Assembly: GCA_958298945.1 (NCBI GenBank)
Contig: OY282608.1
Span: forward strand, 63,278,951-63,342,950
Source: Atherix ibis
Lineage: Eukaryota; Arthropoda; Insecta; Diptera; Athericidae
Direction of reading: 5' to 3'
DNA length: 64,000 bases
The translations under genes were made by a program, and so were the position numbers. The notes under the pieces were generated by a model. That model was not told the origin of the DNA. It saw only the letters and a program-made list of their open reading frames with translations, and did not search any database. Positions 22,718 to 36,000 of the stretch are shown here, piece by piece (positions within the stretch are counted from its first letter, which is position 1; every line of letters begins with the position of its first letter).

Positions 22718-24931
22718 TGGCTTGTTGGTTTGTTGGTTTGTTGGCTTGTTGGTTTGTTGGTTTGTTGGTTTGTTGGCTTGTTGGCTTGTTGATTTGTTGG
22801 TTTGTTGGTTTTTTGGTTTGTTGGTTTGTTGGTTTGTTGGTTTGTTGGTTTGTTGGTTTGTTGGTTTGTTGGTTTGTTGGTTTGTTGGCTTGTTGGTTTG
22901 TTGATTTGTTGGTTTGTTGGCTTGTTGGTTTGTTGGTTTGTTGGCTTGTTGGCTTGTTGCTTTGTTGGTTTGTTGGTTTGTCTGCTTGTTGGCTTGTTGG
23001 TTTGTTAGTTTGTTGGCTTTTTGGTTACTTGGTTTGTTGGTTTGTTGGTTTGTTGGCTTGTTGGTTTGTTGGCTTGTTGGTTTGTTGGTTTGTTGGTTTG
23101 TTGGCTTGTTGGCTTGTTTGTTTGTTGGTTTTTTGGTTTGTTGGTTTGTTTGTTTGTTGGTTTGTTGTTTTGTTGGTTTGTTGGCTTGTTGGCTTGTTGG
23201 TTTGTTAGTTTGTTGGCTTGTTGGTTTGTTATTTTGTAGGTTTGTTGGTTTATTTGTTTGTTGGTTGTTGGCTTGTTGGTTTGTTGGTTTGTTGGTTTGT
23301 TGGCTTGTTGGTTTGTTGGTTTGTTGGTTTGTTGGATTGTTGGTTTTTTGGTTTGTTGGTTTGTTGGTTTGTTGGTTTGTTGGCTTATTGGTTTGTTGGC
23401 TTGTTGGTTTATTGGTTTGTTGGTTTGTTGGCTTGTTGGTTTGTTAGTTTGTTGGCTTGTTGGCTTGTTGATTTGTTGGTTTGTTGGTTTGTTGGTTTGT
23501 TGGCTTGTTGGTTTGTTAGTTTGTTGGCTTGTTGGCTTGTTGATTTGTTGGTTTGTTGGTTTTTTGGTTTGTTGGTTTGTTGGTTTGTTGGTTTGTTGGT
23601 TTGTTGGTTTGTTGGTTTATTTGTTTGTTGGTTTGTTGGCTTGTTGGTTTGTTGATTTGTTGGTTTGTTGGCTTGTTGGTTTGTTGGTTTATTGGCTTGT
23701 TGGCTTGTTGCTTTGTTGGTTTGTTGGTTTGTCTGCTTGTTGGCTTGTTGGTTTGTTAGTTTGTTAGCTTTTTGGTTACTTGGTTTGTTGGTTTGTTGGT
23801 TTGTTGGCTTGTTGGTTTGTTGGCTTGTTGGTTTGTTGGTTTGTTGGTTTGTTGGCTTGTTGGCTTGTTGGTTTGTAGATTTGTTGGTTTGTTGTTTTAT
23901 TTGTTTGTTGGTTTGTTGGCTTGTTGGTTTGTTGGTTTGTTGGTTTGTTGGCTCGTTGGTTTGTTGGCTTGTTGGCTTGTTGCTTTGTTGGTTTGTTGGC
24001 TTGTTGGTTTGTAGGCTTGTTGGTTTGTTGGTTTATTGGTTTTTTGGTTTGTTGGCTTTTGGTTTGTTGGTTCGTTGGTTTGTTGGTTTGTTGGTTTGTT
24101 CGTTTGTTGGCTTGTTGGTTTGTTGGCTTGTTGGCTTGTTGGTTTGTTGGTTTGTTGGTTTGTTGGATTGTTGGTTTTTTGGTTTGTTGGTTTGTTGGTT
24201 TGTTGGTTTGTTGGCTTATTGGTTTGTTGGCTTGTTGGTTTATTGGTTTGTTGGTTTGTTGGCTTGTTGGTTTGTTAGCTTGTTGGCTTATTGCTTTGTT
24301 GGTTTTTTGGTTTGTTGGCTTGTTGGCTTGTTGGTTTGCTAGTTTGTTGGCTTTTTGGTTACTTGGTTTGTTGCTTTGTTGGTTTGTTGGCTTGTTGGTT
24401 TGTTGGCTTGTTGGTTTGTTGGTTTGTTGGTTTGTTGGCTTGTTCGCTTGTTGGTTTGTTGGTTTGTTGGTTTGTTGGTTTGTTGGTTTGTTGGTTTGTT
24501 AATTTTTTGGTTTGTTGGTTTATTTGTTTGTTGGCTTGTTGGTTTGTTGATTTGATGGCTTGTTGGCTTGTTGGTTTGTTGGTTTGTTGGTTTGTTGGCT
24601 TGTTGGTTACTTAGTTTGTTGGTTTGTTGGTTTGTTGGTTTGTTGGTTTGTTGGTTTGTTGGCTTGTTCGCTTGTTGGTTTGTTGGTTAGTTCGTTTGTT
24701 GGTTTATTGGTTTGTTGGTTTGTTGGTTTATTGGCTTGTTGGCTTGTTGGTTTGTTGGCTTGTTGGCTTGTTGGCTTGTTGGTTTGTTGGTTTGTTGGCT
24801 TGTTGGTTTGTTGGTTTGTTGGTTTGTTGGCTTGTTGGCTTGTTGATTTGTTGGTTTGTTGGTTTTTTGGTTTGTTGGTTTGTTGGTTTGTTGGTTTGTT
24901 GGTTTGTTTGTTTATTTGTTTGTTGGTTTGT
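22391..24931 (+). repeat. 2.5 kb segment, copy 2
   Basis: Partner of 18090-20630 at +4,301 bp. On the left it departs from its partner where copy 1 shows CGCTTGTT and this copy shows GCTTTGTT. On the right it departs at about 24931, where this copy turns to GGCTTGTT and copy 1 stays GGTTTGTT. Both junctions fall between whole octamers. Confidence 0.9.
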
Positions 24932-27900
24932 TGGCTTGTTGGTTTGTTGATTTGTTGGTTTGTTGGCTTGTTGGTTTGTTGGTTTGTTGGCTTGTTGGCT
25001 TGTTGCTTTGTTGGTTTGTTGGTTTGTCTGCTTGTTGGCTTGTTGGTTTGTTAGTTTGTTGGCTTTTTGGTTACTTGGTTTGTTGGTTTGTTGGTTTGTT
25101 GGCTTGTTGGTTTGTTGGCTTGTTGGTTTGTTGGTTTGTTGGTTTGTTGGCTTGTTGGCTTGTTGGTTTGTTGATTTGTTGGTTTATTGGTTTATTTGTT
25201 TGTTGGTTTGTTGGCTTGTTGGTTTGTTGGTTTGTTGGTTTGTTGGCTTGTTGGTTTGTTGGCTTGTTGGCTTGTTGCTTTGTTGGTTTGTTGGCTTGTT
25301 GGTTTGTTGGCTTGTTGGTTTGTTGGTTTGTTGGTTTTTTGGTTTGTTGGCTTGTTGGTTTGTTGGTTTGTTGGTTTGTTGGTTTGTTGGTTTGTTCGTT
25401 TGTTGGCTTGTTGGTTTGTTGGCTTGTTGGCTTGTTGGTTTGTTGGTTTGTTGGTTTTTTGGCTTGTTGGCTTGTTGGTTTGTTGGTTTGTTGGTTTGTT
25501 GGTTTTTTGGTTTGTTGGTTTGTTGGTTTTTTGGCTTATTGGTTTGTTGGTTTGTTGATTTGTTGGTTTATTTGTTTGTTGGTTTGTTGGTTTATTTGTT
25601 TGTTGGTTTGTTGGCTTGTTGGTTTATTGGTTTCTTGGTTTGTTGGCTTGTTGGTTTGTTGGCTTGTTGGCTTATTGCTTTGTTGGTTTGTTGGTTTGTT
25701 GGCTTGTTGTCTTGTTGCTTTGTTGGTTTGTTGGTTTGTCTGCTTGTTGGCTTGTTGGTTTGTTAGTTTGTTGGCTTTTTGGTTACTTGGTTTGTTGGTT
25801 TGTTGGTTTGTTGGCTTGTTGGTTTGTTGGTTTTTTGGTTTGTTTGTTTGTTGGTTTGTTGGTTTGTTGGTTTATTTGTTTGTTGGTTTGTTGGCTTGTT
25901 GGTTTGTTGATTTGTTGGTTTGTTGTCTTGTTGGTTTGTTGGTTTGTTGGCTTGTTGCTTTGTTGGTTTGTTGGTTTGTCTGCTTGTTGGTTTGTTGGTT
26001 TGTTAGTTTGTTGGCTTTTTGGTTACTTGGTTTGTTGGTTTGTTGGTTTGTTGGCTTGTTGGTTTGTTGGCTTGTTGGTTTGTTGGTTTGTTGGCTTGTA
26101 GGCTTGTTGGTTTGTTGGTTTGTTGGTTTGTTGGTTTGTTGGTTTGTTAATTTTTTGGTTTGTTAGTTTATTTGTTTGTTGGCTTGTTGGTTTGTTGGTT
26201 TGATGGCTTGTTGGCTTGTTGGCTTGTTGGTTTGCTAGTTTGTTGGCTTTTTGGTTACTTGGTTTGTTGGTTTGTTAGTTTATTTGTTTGTTGGTTTGTT
26301 GGCTTGTTGGTTTGTTGATTTGTTGGTTTCTTGGCTTGTTGGTTTGTTGGTTTGTTGGCTTATTGGCTTGTTGCTTTGTTGGTTTGTTGGTTTGTCTGCT
26401 TGTTGGTTTGTTAGTTTGTTGGCTTTTTGGTTACTTGGTTTGTTGGTTTGTTGGTTTGTTGGCTTGTTGGTTTGTTGGCTTGTTGGTTTGTTGGTTTGTT
26501 GGTTTGTTGGTTCATTTGTTTGTTGGTTTGTAGGCTTGTTGGTTTGTTGATTTGTTGGTTTGTTGGCTTGTTGGTTTGTTGGTTTGTTGCATTGTTGGCT
26601 TGTTGCTTTGTTGGTTTGTTGGTTTGTCTGCTTGTTGGTTTGTTGGTTTGTTGGCTTGTTGGCTTGTTGCTTTGTTGGTTTGTTGGTTTGTCTGCTTGTT
26701 GGCTTGTTGGTTTGTTAGTTTGTTAGCTTTTTGATTACTTGGTTTGTTGGCTTGTTTGTTTGTTGGTTTTTTGGTTTGTTGGTTTGTTTGTTTGTTGGTT
26801 TGTTGTTTTGTTGGTGTGTTGGCTTGTTGGCTTGTTGGTTTGTTGGCTTGTTGGCTTGTTGGTTTGTTGGTTTGTTGGCTTGTTGGTTTGTTGGTTTGTT
26901 GGTTTGTTGGTTTATTTGTTTGTTGGTTGTTGGCTTGTTGGTTTGTTGGTTTGTTGGTTTGTTGGCTTGTTGGTTTGTTGGTTTGTTGGCTTGTTGGTTT
27001 GTTGGTTTGTTGGTTTGTTGGCTTGTTGGCTTGTTGATTTGTTGGTTTTTTGGTTTGTTGGTTTGTTGGTTTGTTGGTCTGTTGGTTTGTTGGTTTGTTG
27101 GTTTGTTGGTTTATTTGTTTGTTGGTTTGTTGGCTTGTTGGTTTGTTGATTTGTTGGTTTGTTGGCTTGTTGGCTTGTTGGTTTGTTGGTTTGTTGGCTT
27201 GTTGGCTTGTTGCTTTGTTGGTTTATTGGTTTGTCTGCTTGTTGGCTTGTTGGTTTGTTAGTTTGTTAGCTTTTTGGTTACTTGGTTTGTTGGTTTGTTG
27301 GTTTGTTGGCTTGTTGGTTTGTTAGCTTGTTGGTTTGTTGGTTTGTTGGTTTGTTGGCTTGTTGGCTTGTTGGTTTGTAGATTTGTTGGTTTGTTGTTTT
27401 ATTTGTTTGTTGGTTTGTTGGCTTGTTGGTTTGTTGGTTTGTTGGTTTGTTGGCTTGTTGGTTTGTTGGCTTGTTGGCTTGTTGCTTTGTTGGTTTGTTG
27501 GCTTGTTGGTTTGTAGGCTTGTTGGTTTGTTGGTTTGTTGGTTTTTTGGTTTGTTGGCTTGTTGGTTTGTTGGTTCGTTGGTTTGTTGGTTGGTTGGTTT
27601 GTTCGTTTGTTGGCTTGTTGGTTTGTTGGCTTGTTGGCTTGTTGGTTTGTTGGTTTGTTGGTTTTTTGGCTTGTTGGCTTGTTGGTTTGTTAGTTTGTTG
27701 GTTTGTTGGTTTGTTGGTTTTTTGGTTTGTTGGTTTGTTGGTTTGTTGGCTTATTGGTTTGTTGGTTTGTTGGTTTGTTGGTTTATTTGGTTGTTGGTTT
27801 GTTGGTTTATTTGTTTGTTGGTTTGATGGCTTGTTGGTTTATTGGTTTGTTGGTTTGTTGGCTTGTTGGTTTGTTGGCTGGTTGGCTTATTGCTTTGTTG

Positions 27901-28170
27901 GTTTTTTGGTTTGTTGGCTTGTTGGCTTGTTGGTTTGCTAGTTTGTTGGCTTTTTGGTTACTTGGTTTGTTGCTTTGTTGCTTTGTTGGCTTGTTGGTTT
28001 GTTGGCTTGTTGGTTTGTTGGTTTGTTGGATTGTTGGCTTGTTCGCTTGTTGGTTTGTTGGTTTGTTGGTTTGTTGGTTTGTTGGTTTGTTATATTTTTG
28101 GTTTGTTGGTTTATTTGTTTGTTGGCTTGTTGGTTTGTTGATTTGATGGCTTGTTGGCTTGTTGGTTTGT
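24560..28170 (+). repeat. ~3.6 kb segment, copy 2
   Basis: Partner of 14580-18200. It lacks a few octamers relative to copy 1 and differs at scattered bases; for example the unit GGTTTTGT at 15188 corresponds to ordinary GGTTTGTT near 25164. Its left part (about 24.86-26.2 kb) belongs to a second duplication family with copies at about 34.67 and 40.35 kb, so this sequence has been copied more than once. Confidence 0.83.
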
Positions 28171-31100
28171 AGGTTTGTTGATTTGTTGGCTTGTTGGTTA
28201 CTTAGTTTGTTGGTTTGTTGGTTTGTTGGTTTGTTGGTTTGTTGGCTTGTTCGCTTGTTGGTTTGTTGGTTAGTTCGTTTGTTGGTTTATTGGTTTGCTG
28301 GTTTGTTGGTTTGTTGGCTTGTTGGCTTGTTGGTTTGTTGGCTTGTTGGCTTGTTGGCTTGTTGGTTTGTTGGTTTGTTGGCTTGTTGGTTTGTTGGTTT
28401 GTTGGTTTGTTGGCTTGTTGGCTTGTTGATTTGTTGGTTTGTTGGTTTTTTGGTTTGTTGGTTTGTTGGTTTGTTGGTTTGTTGGTTTGTTGGTTTGTTG
28501 GTTTGTTGGTTTGTTGGTTTGTTGGTTTGTTGGTTTGTTGGCTTGTTGGTTTGTTGATTTGTTGGTTTGTTGGCTTGTTGGTTTGTTGGTTTGTTGGCTT
28601 GTTGGCTTGTTGCTTTGTTGGTTTGTTGGTTTGTCTGCTTGTTGGCTTGTTGGTTTGTTAGTTTGTTGGCTTTTTGGTTACTTGGTTTGTTGGTTTGTTG
28701 GTTTGTTGGCTTGTTGGTTTGTTGGCTTGTTGGTTTGTTGGTTTGTTGGTTTGTTGGCTTGTTGGCTTGTTGGTTTGTTGATTTGTTGGTTTATTGGTAT
28801 ATTTGTTTGTTGATTTGTTGGCTTGTTGGTTTGTTGGTTTGTTGGTTTGTTGGCTTGTTGGTTTGTTCGCTTGTTGGCTTGTTGCTTTGTTGGTTTGTTG
28901 GCTTGTTGGTTTGCTGGTTTGTTGGTTTGTTGGTTTGTTGGTTTTTTGGTTTGTTGGCTTGTTGGTTTGTTGGTTTGTTGGTTTGTTGGTTTGTTGGTTT
29001 GTTCGTTTGTTGGATTGTTGGTTTGTTGGCTTGTTGGCTTGTTGGTTTGTTGGTTTGTTGGTTTTTTGGCTTGTTGGCTTGTTGGTTTGTTGGTTTGTTG
29101 GTTTGTTGGTTTTTTGGTTTGTTGGTTTGTTAGTTTTTTGGCTTATTGGTTTGTTGGTTTGTTGATTTGTTGGTTTATTTGTTTGTTGGTTTGTTGGTTT
29201 ATTTGTTTGTTGGTTTGCTGGCTTGTTGGTTTATTGGTTTCTTGGTTTGTTGGCTTGTTGGTTTGTTGGCTTGTTGGCTTATTGCTTTGTTGGTTTGTTG
29301 GTTTGTTGGCTTGTTGTCTTGTTGCTTTGTTGGTTTGTTGGTTTGTCTGCTTGTTGGCTTGTTGGTTTGTTAGTTTGTTGGCTTTTTGGTTACTTGGTTT
29401 GTTGGTTTGTTGGTTTGTTGGCTTGTTGGTTTGTTGGTTTTTTGGTTTGTTGGTTTGTTGGTTTGTTGGTTTATTTGTTTGTTGGTTTGTTGGCTTGTTG
29501 GTTTGTTGATTTGTTGGTTTGTTGGCTTGTTGGTTTGTTGGTTTGTTGGCTTGTTGGCTTGTTGCTTTGTTGGTTTGTTGGTTTGTCTGCTTGTTGGTTT
29601 GTTGGTTTGTTAGTTTGTTGGCTTTTTGGTTACTTGGTTTGTTGGTTTGTTGGTTTGTTGGCTTGTTGGTTTGTTGGCTTGTTGGTTTGTTGGTTTGTTG
29701 GTTTGTTGGTTTGTTGGTTTGTTGGCTTGTTGGTTTGTTGGCTTGTTGGTTTGTTGGTTTGTTGGTTTGTTGGTTTATTTGTATGCTGGTTTGTAGGCTT
29801 GTTGGTTTGTAGATTTGTTGGTTTGTTGGCTTGTTGGTTTGTTGGTTTGTTGGCTTGTTGGTTTGTTGGTTTGTTGGTTTGTTGGCTTGTTGGTTTGTTG
29901 GCTTGTTGGCTTGTTGCTTTGTTGGTTTGTTGGCTTGTTGGTTTGTAGGCTTGTTGGTTTTTTGGTTTGTTGGTTTTTTAATTTATTGGCTTATTGGTTT
30001 GTTGGTTCGTTGGTTTGTTGGTTTGTTGGTTTGTTCGTTTGTTGGCTTGTTGGTTTGTTGGCTTGTTGGCTTGTTGGTTTGTTGGTTTGTTGGTTTTTTG
30101 GCTTGTTGGCTTGTTGGTTTATTAGTTTGTTGGTTTGTTGGTTTGTTAGTTTTTTTGTTTGTTGGTTTGTTGGTTTGTTGGCTTATTGGTTTGTTGGTTT
30201 GTTGGTTTGTTGGTGTATTTGTTTGTTGGTTTGTTGGTTTATTTGTTTGTTGGTTTGTTGGCTTGTTGGTTTATTGGTTTGTTGGTTTGTTGGCTTGTTG
30301 GTTTGTTGGCTTGTTGGCTTACTGCTTTGTTGGTTTTTTGGTTTGTTGGCTTGTTGGCTTGTTGGTTTGTTGGATTGTTGGTTTGTTGGTTTGTTGGTTT
30401 GTTGGCTTGTTCGCTTGTTGGTTTGTTGGTTTGTTGGTTTGTTGGTTTGTTGGTTTGTTGGTTTGTTAATTTTTTGGTTTGTTGGTTTCTTTGTTTGTTG
30501 GCTTGTTGGTTTGTTGGTTTGATGGCTTGTTGGCTTTTTAGTTTGTTGGTTTGTTGGCTTGTTGGTTACTTAGTTTGTTGGTTTGTTAGTTTGTTGGTTT
30601 GTTGGTTTGTTGGCTTGTTCGCTTGTTGGTTTGTTGGTTAGTTCGTTTGCTGGTTTTTTGGTTTGTTGGTTTGTTGGTTTGTTGGCTTGTTGGCTTGTTG
30701 GTTTGTTGGCTTGTTGGCTTGTTGGCTTGTTGGTTTGTTGGTTGGTTGGCTTGTTGGTTTGTTGATTTGTTGGTTTGTTGGCTTGTTGGCTTGTCGATTT
30801 GTTGGTTTGTTGGTTTTTTGGTTTGTTGGTTTGTTGGTTTGTTGGTTTGTTGGTTTGTTGGTTTATTTGTTTGTTGGTTTGTTGGCTTGTTGGTTTGTTG
30901 ATTTGTTGGTTTGTTGGCTTGTTGGTTTGTTGGTTTGTTGGCTTGTTGGCTTGTTGCTTTGTTGGTTTGTTGGTTTGTCTGCTTGTTGGCTTGTTGGTTT
31001 GTTAGTTTGTTGGTTTGTTGGCTTGTTGGCTTATTGCTTTGTTGGTTTGTTGGTTTGTTGGCTTGTTGTCTTGTTGCTTTGTTGGTTTGTTGGTTTGTCT

Positions 31101-34049
31101 GCTTGTTGGCTTGTTGGTTTGTTAGTTTGTTGGCTTTTTGGTTACTTGGTTTGTTGGTTTGTTGGTTTGTTGGCTTGTTGGTTTGTTGGTTTTTTGGTTT
31201 GTTGGTTTGTTGGTTTGTTGGTTTGTTGGTTTGTTGGTTTGTTGGTTTATTTGTTTGTTGGTTTGTTGGCTTGTTGGTTTGTTGATTTGTTGGTTTGTTG
31301 GCTTGTTGGTTTGTTGGTTTGTTGGCTTGTTGGCTTGTTGCTTTGTTGGTTTGTTGGTTTGTCTGCTTGTTGGTTTGTTGGTTTGTTAGTTTGTTGGCTT
31401 TTTGGTTACTTGGTTTGTGGGTTTGTTGGTTTGTTGGCTTGTTGGTTTGTTGGCTTGTTGGTTTGTTGGTTTGTTGGTTTGTTGGCTTGTTGGCTTGTTG
31501 GTTTGTTGGTTTGTTGGTTTGTTGGTTTGTTGGTTTGTTAATTTTTTGGTTTGTTAGTTTATTGGTTTGTTGGCTTGTTGGTTTGTTGGTTTGATAGCTT
31601 GTTGGCTTGTTGGCTTGTTGGTTTGCTAGTTTGTTGGCTTTTTGGTTACTTGGTTTGTTGGTTTGTTGGTTTATTTGTTTGTTGGTTTGTTGGCTTGTTG
31701 GTTTGTTGATTTTTTGGTTTGTTGGCTTGTTGGTTTGTTGGTTTGTGGGCTTGTTGGCTTGTTGCTTTGTTAGTTTGTTGGTTTGTCTGCTTGTTGGCTT
31801 GTTGGTTTGTTAGTTTGTTGCTTTTTGGTTACTTGGTTTGTTGGTTTGTTGGTTTGTTGGCTTGTTGGTTTGTTGGCTTGTTGGTTTGTTGGTTTGTTGG
31901 TTTGTTGGTTTATTTGTTTGTTGGTTTGTAGGCTTGTTGGTTTGTTGATTTGTTGGTTAGTTGGCTTGTTGGTTTGTTGGTTTGTTGCATTGTTGGCTTG
32001 TTGCTTTGTTGGTTTGTTGGTTTGTCTGCTTGTTGGCTTGTTGGTTTGATAGTTTGTTAGCTTTTTGGTTACTTGGTTTGTTGGCTTGTTGGTTTGTTGG
32101 TTTGTTGCATTGTTGGCTTGTTGGTTTGTTGGTTTGTTAGTTTGTTGGCTTGTTGACTTGTTGGTTTGTAGATTTGTTGGTTTGTTGTTTTATTTGTTTG
32201 TTGGTTTGTTGGCTTGTTGGTTTGTTGGTTTGTTGGTTTGTTGGCTTGTTGGTTTGTTGGCTTGTTGGCTTGTTGCTTTGTTGGTTTGTTGGCTTGTTGG
32301 TTTGTAGGCTTGTTGGTTTGTTGGTTTGTTGGTTTTTTAATTTATTGGCTTATTGGTTTGTTGGTTCGTTGGTTTGTTGGTTTGTTGGTTTGTTTGTTTG
32401 TTGGCTTGTTGGTTTGTTGGCTTGTTGGCTTGTTGGTTTGTTGGTTTGTTGGTTTTTTGGCTTGTTGGCTTGTTGGTTTGTTAGTTTGTTGGTTTGTTGG
32501 TTTGTTGGTTTTTTGGTTTGTTGGTTTGTTGGTTTGTTGGCTTATTGGTTTGTTGGTTTGTTGGTTTGTTGGTTTATTTGTTTGTTGGTTTGTTGGTTTA
32601 TTTGTTTGTTGGCTTGTTCGCTTGTTGGTTTGTTGGTTTGTTGGTTTGTTGGTTTGTTGGTTTGTTAATTTTTTGGTTTGTTGGTTTATTTGTTTGTTGG
32701 CTTGTTGGTTTGTTGGTTTGATGGCTTGTTGGCTTTTTGGTTTGTTGGTTTGTTGGTTTGTTGGTTTGTTGGTTTGTTGGTTTGTTGGCTTGTTCGCTTG
32801 TTGGTTTGTTGGTTAGTTCGTTTGTTGGTTTATTGGTTTGTTGGTTTGTTGGTTTGTTGGCTTGTTGGCTTGTTGGTTTGTTGGCTTGTTGGCTTGTTGG
32901 CTTGTTGGTTTGTTGGTTTGTTGGCTTGTTGGCTTGTTGCTTTGTTGGTTTGTTGGTTTATTTGTTTGTTGGTTTGTTGGCTTGTTGGTTTGTTGGTTTG
33001 TTGATTTTTTGGTTTGTTGGCTTGTTGGTTTGTTGGTTTGTTGGCTTGTTGGCTTGTTGGTTTGTTAGTTTGTTGGCTTTTTGGTTACTTGGTTTGTTGG
33101 TTTGTTGGTTTGTTGGCTTGTTGGTTTGTTGGCTTGTTGGTTTGTTGGTTTGTTGGTTTGTTGGCTTGTTGGCTTGTTGGTTTGTTGATTTGTTGGTTTA
33201 TGGGTTTATTTGTTTGTTGGTTTGTTGGCTTGTTGGTTTGTTGGTTTGTTGGTTTGTTGGCTTGTTGGTTTGTTGGCTTGTTGGCTTGTTGCTTTGTTGG
33301 TTTGTTGGCTTGTTGGTTTGTTGGCTTGTTGGTTTGTTGGTTTGTTGGTTTTTTGGTTTGTGGGCTTGTTGGTTAGTTAGTTTGTTGGTTTGTTGGTTTG
33401 TTGGTTTGTTCGTTTGTTGGCTTGTTGGTTTGTTGGCTTGTTGGCTTGTTGGTTTGTTGGTTTGTTGGTTTGTTAATTTGTTGGTTTATTTGTTTGTTGG
33501 TTTGTTGGTTTATTTGTTTGTTGGTTTGTTGGCTTGTTGGTTTATTGGTTTCTTGGTTTGTTGGCTTGTTGGTTTGTTGGCTTGTTGGCTTATTGCTTTG
33601 TTGGTTTGTTCGTTTGTTGGCTTGTTGGCTTGTTGGTTTGTTAGTTTGTTGGCTTTTTGGTTACTTGGTTTGTTGGTTTGTTGGTTTGTTGGCTTGTTGG
33701 TTTGTTGGCTTGTTGGTTTGTTAGTTTGTTGGTTTGTTGGCTTGTTGGCTTGTTGGTTTGCTGGTTTGTTGGTTTGTTGGTTTGTTGGTTTGTTAATTTT
33801 TTGGTTTGTTAGTTTGTTTGTTTGTTGGCTTGTTGGTTTGTTGGTTTGATGGCTTGTTGGCTTGTTGGCTTGTTGGCTTGTTGGTTTGTTGGTTAGTTCG
33901 TTTGTTGGTTTGTTAGTTTGTTGGCTTGTTGGTTTGTTGGCTTGTTGGTTTGTTGGTTTGTTGGTTTGTTGGTTTATTTGTTTGTTGGTTTGTTGGCTTG
34001 TTGGTTTGTTGGTTTGTTGGCTTGTTGGTTTGTTGGTTTGTTGGTTTGT

Positions 34050-34478
34050 TGGCTTGTTGGTTTGTTGGTTTGTTGGTTTGTTGGTTTGTTAATTTTTTGG
34101 TTTGTTGGTTTATTTGTTTGTTGGCTTGTTGGTTTGTTGATTTGATGGCTTGTTGGCTTGTTGGTTTGTTGGTTTGTTGGTTTGTTGGCTTGTTGGTTAC
34201 TTAGTTTGGTGGTTTGTTGGTTTGTTGGTTTGTTGGTTTGTTGGGTTGTTGGTTTGTTGGTTTGTTGGTTTGTTGGTTTGTTGGTTTGTTGGTTTGTTGG
34301 TTTGTTGGTTTGTTAATTTTTTGGTTTGTTGGTTTATTTGTTTGTTGGCTTGTTGGTTTGTTGATTTGATGGCTTGTTGGCTTGTTGGTTTGTTGGTTTG
34401 TTGGTTTGTTGGCTTGTTGGTTACTTAGTTTGTTGGTTTGTTGGTTTGTTGGTTTGTTGGTTTGTTGGGTTGTTGGCT
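34050..34478 (+). repeat. 224 bp tandem duplication
   Basis: The AATTTTTT cassette at 34091, its GGTTTGAT companion, the GGTTACTT-AGTTTG mark and GGGTTGTT at 34241 all recur 224 bp (28 octamers) later, at 34315 and 34465. One early octamer differs (GGTTTGGT near 34205 against GGTTTGTT). After the second copy the array continues with CGCTTGTT and the TTAGTTCG landmark (here GTTTAGTTCG). Confidence 0.82.
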
Positions 34479-34669
34479 TGTTCGCTTGTTGGTTTGTTGT
34501 TTAGTTCGTTTGTTGGTTTATTGGTTTGTTGGTTTGTTGGTTTGTTGGCTTGTTGGCTTGTTGGTTTGTTGGCTTGTTGGCTTGTTGGCTTGTTGGTTTG
34601 TTGGTTTGTTGGCTTGTTGGTTTGTTGGTTTGTTGGTTTGTTGGCTTGTTGGCTTGTTGATTTGTTGGT

Positions 34670-36000
34670 TTGTTGGTTTTTTGGTTTGTTGGTTTGTTGG
34701 TTTGTTGGTTTGTTGGTTTGTTGGTTTATTTGTTTGTTGGTTTGTTGGCTTGTTGGTTTGTTGATTTGTTGGTTTGTTGGCTTGTTGGTTTGTTGGTTTG
34801 TTGGCTTGTTGGCTTGTTGCTTTGTTGGTTTGTTGGTTTGTCTGCTTGTTGGCTTGTTGGTTTGTTAGTTTGTTGGCTTTTTGGTTACTTGGTTTGTTGG
34901 TTTGTTGGTTTGTTGGCTTGTTGGTTTGTTGGCTTGTTGGTTTGTTGGTTTGTTGGTTTGTTGGCTTGTTGGCTTGTTGGTTTGTTGATTTGTTGGTTTA
35001 TTGGTTTATTTGTTTGTTGGTTTGTTGGCTTGTTGGTTTGTTGGTTTGTTGGTTTGTTGGCTTGTTGGTTTGTTGGCTTGTTGGCTTGTTGCTTTGTTGG
35101 TTTGTTGGTTTGTTGATTTGTTGGCTTGTTGGTTTGTTGGTTTGTTGGTTTTTTGGTTTGTTGGCTTGTTGGTTTGTTTGTTTGTTGGTTTGTTGGTTTG
35201 TTGGTTTGTTCGTTTGTTGGGTTGTTGGTTTGTTGGCTTGTTGGCTTGTTGGTTTGTTGGTTTGTTGGTTTTTTGGCTTGTTGGCTTGTTGGTTTGTTGG
35301 TTTGTTGGTTTGTTGGTTTGTTGGTTTTTTGGTTTGTTGGTTTGTTGGTTTTTTGGCTTATTGGTTTGTTGGTTTGTTGATTTGTTGGTTTATTTGTTTG
35401 TTGGTTTGTTGGTTTATTTGTTTGTTGGTTTGTTGGCTTGTTGGTTTATTGGTTTCTTGGTTTGTTGGCTTGTTGGTTTGTTGGCTTGTTGGCTTATTGC
35501 TTTGTTGGTTTGTTGGTTTGTTGGCTTGTTGGCTTGTTGCTTTGTTGGTTTGTTGGTTTGTCTGCTTGTTGGCTTGTTGGTTTGTTAGTTTGTTGGCTTT
35601 TTGGTTACTTGGTTTGTTGGTTTGTTGGTTTGTTGGCTTGTTGGTTTGTTGGTTTTTTGGTTTGTTGGTTTGTTGGTTTGTTGGTTTGTTGGTTTGTTGG
35701 TTTATTTGTTTGTTGGTTTGTTGGCTTGTTGGTTTGTTGATTTGTTGGTTTGTTGGCTTGTTGGTTTGTTGGTTTGTTGGCTTGTTGGCTTGTAGCTTTG
35801 TTGGTTTGTTGGTTTGTCTGCTTGTTGGCTTGTTGGTTTGTTAGTTTGTTGGCTTTTTGGTTACTTGGTTTGTTGGTTTGTTGGTCTGTTGGCTTGTTGG
35901 TTTGTTGGCTTGTTGGTTTGTTGGTTTGTTGGTTGGTTGGCTTGTTGGCTTGTTGGTTTGTTGGTTTGTTGGTTTGTTGGTTTGTTGGTTTGTTAATTTT
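34670..36000 (+). repeat. ~1.3 kb segment, family with 24.86 and 40.35 kb
   Basis: The order of variants matches 24856-26200 at offsets of 9,814-9,822 bp and 40354-41685 at 5,684 bp. The offset 9,814 leaves remainder 6, explained by two seven-mers between the copies (26925 and 31820). The offset 5,684 leaves remainder 4, explained by the single four-base unit at 39203. Landmarks include GTCTGCTTG, GATTTGTT, a GGTTTATT-GGTTTCTT pair and AATTTTTT (35995 and 41679). Confidence 0.85.
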
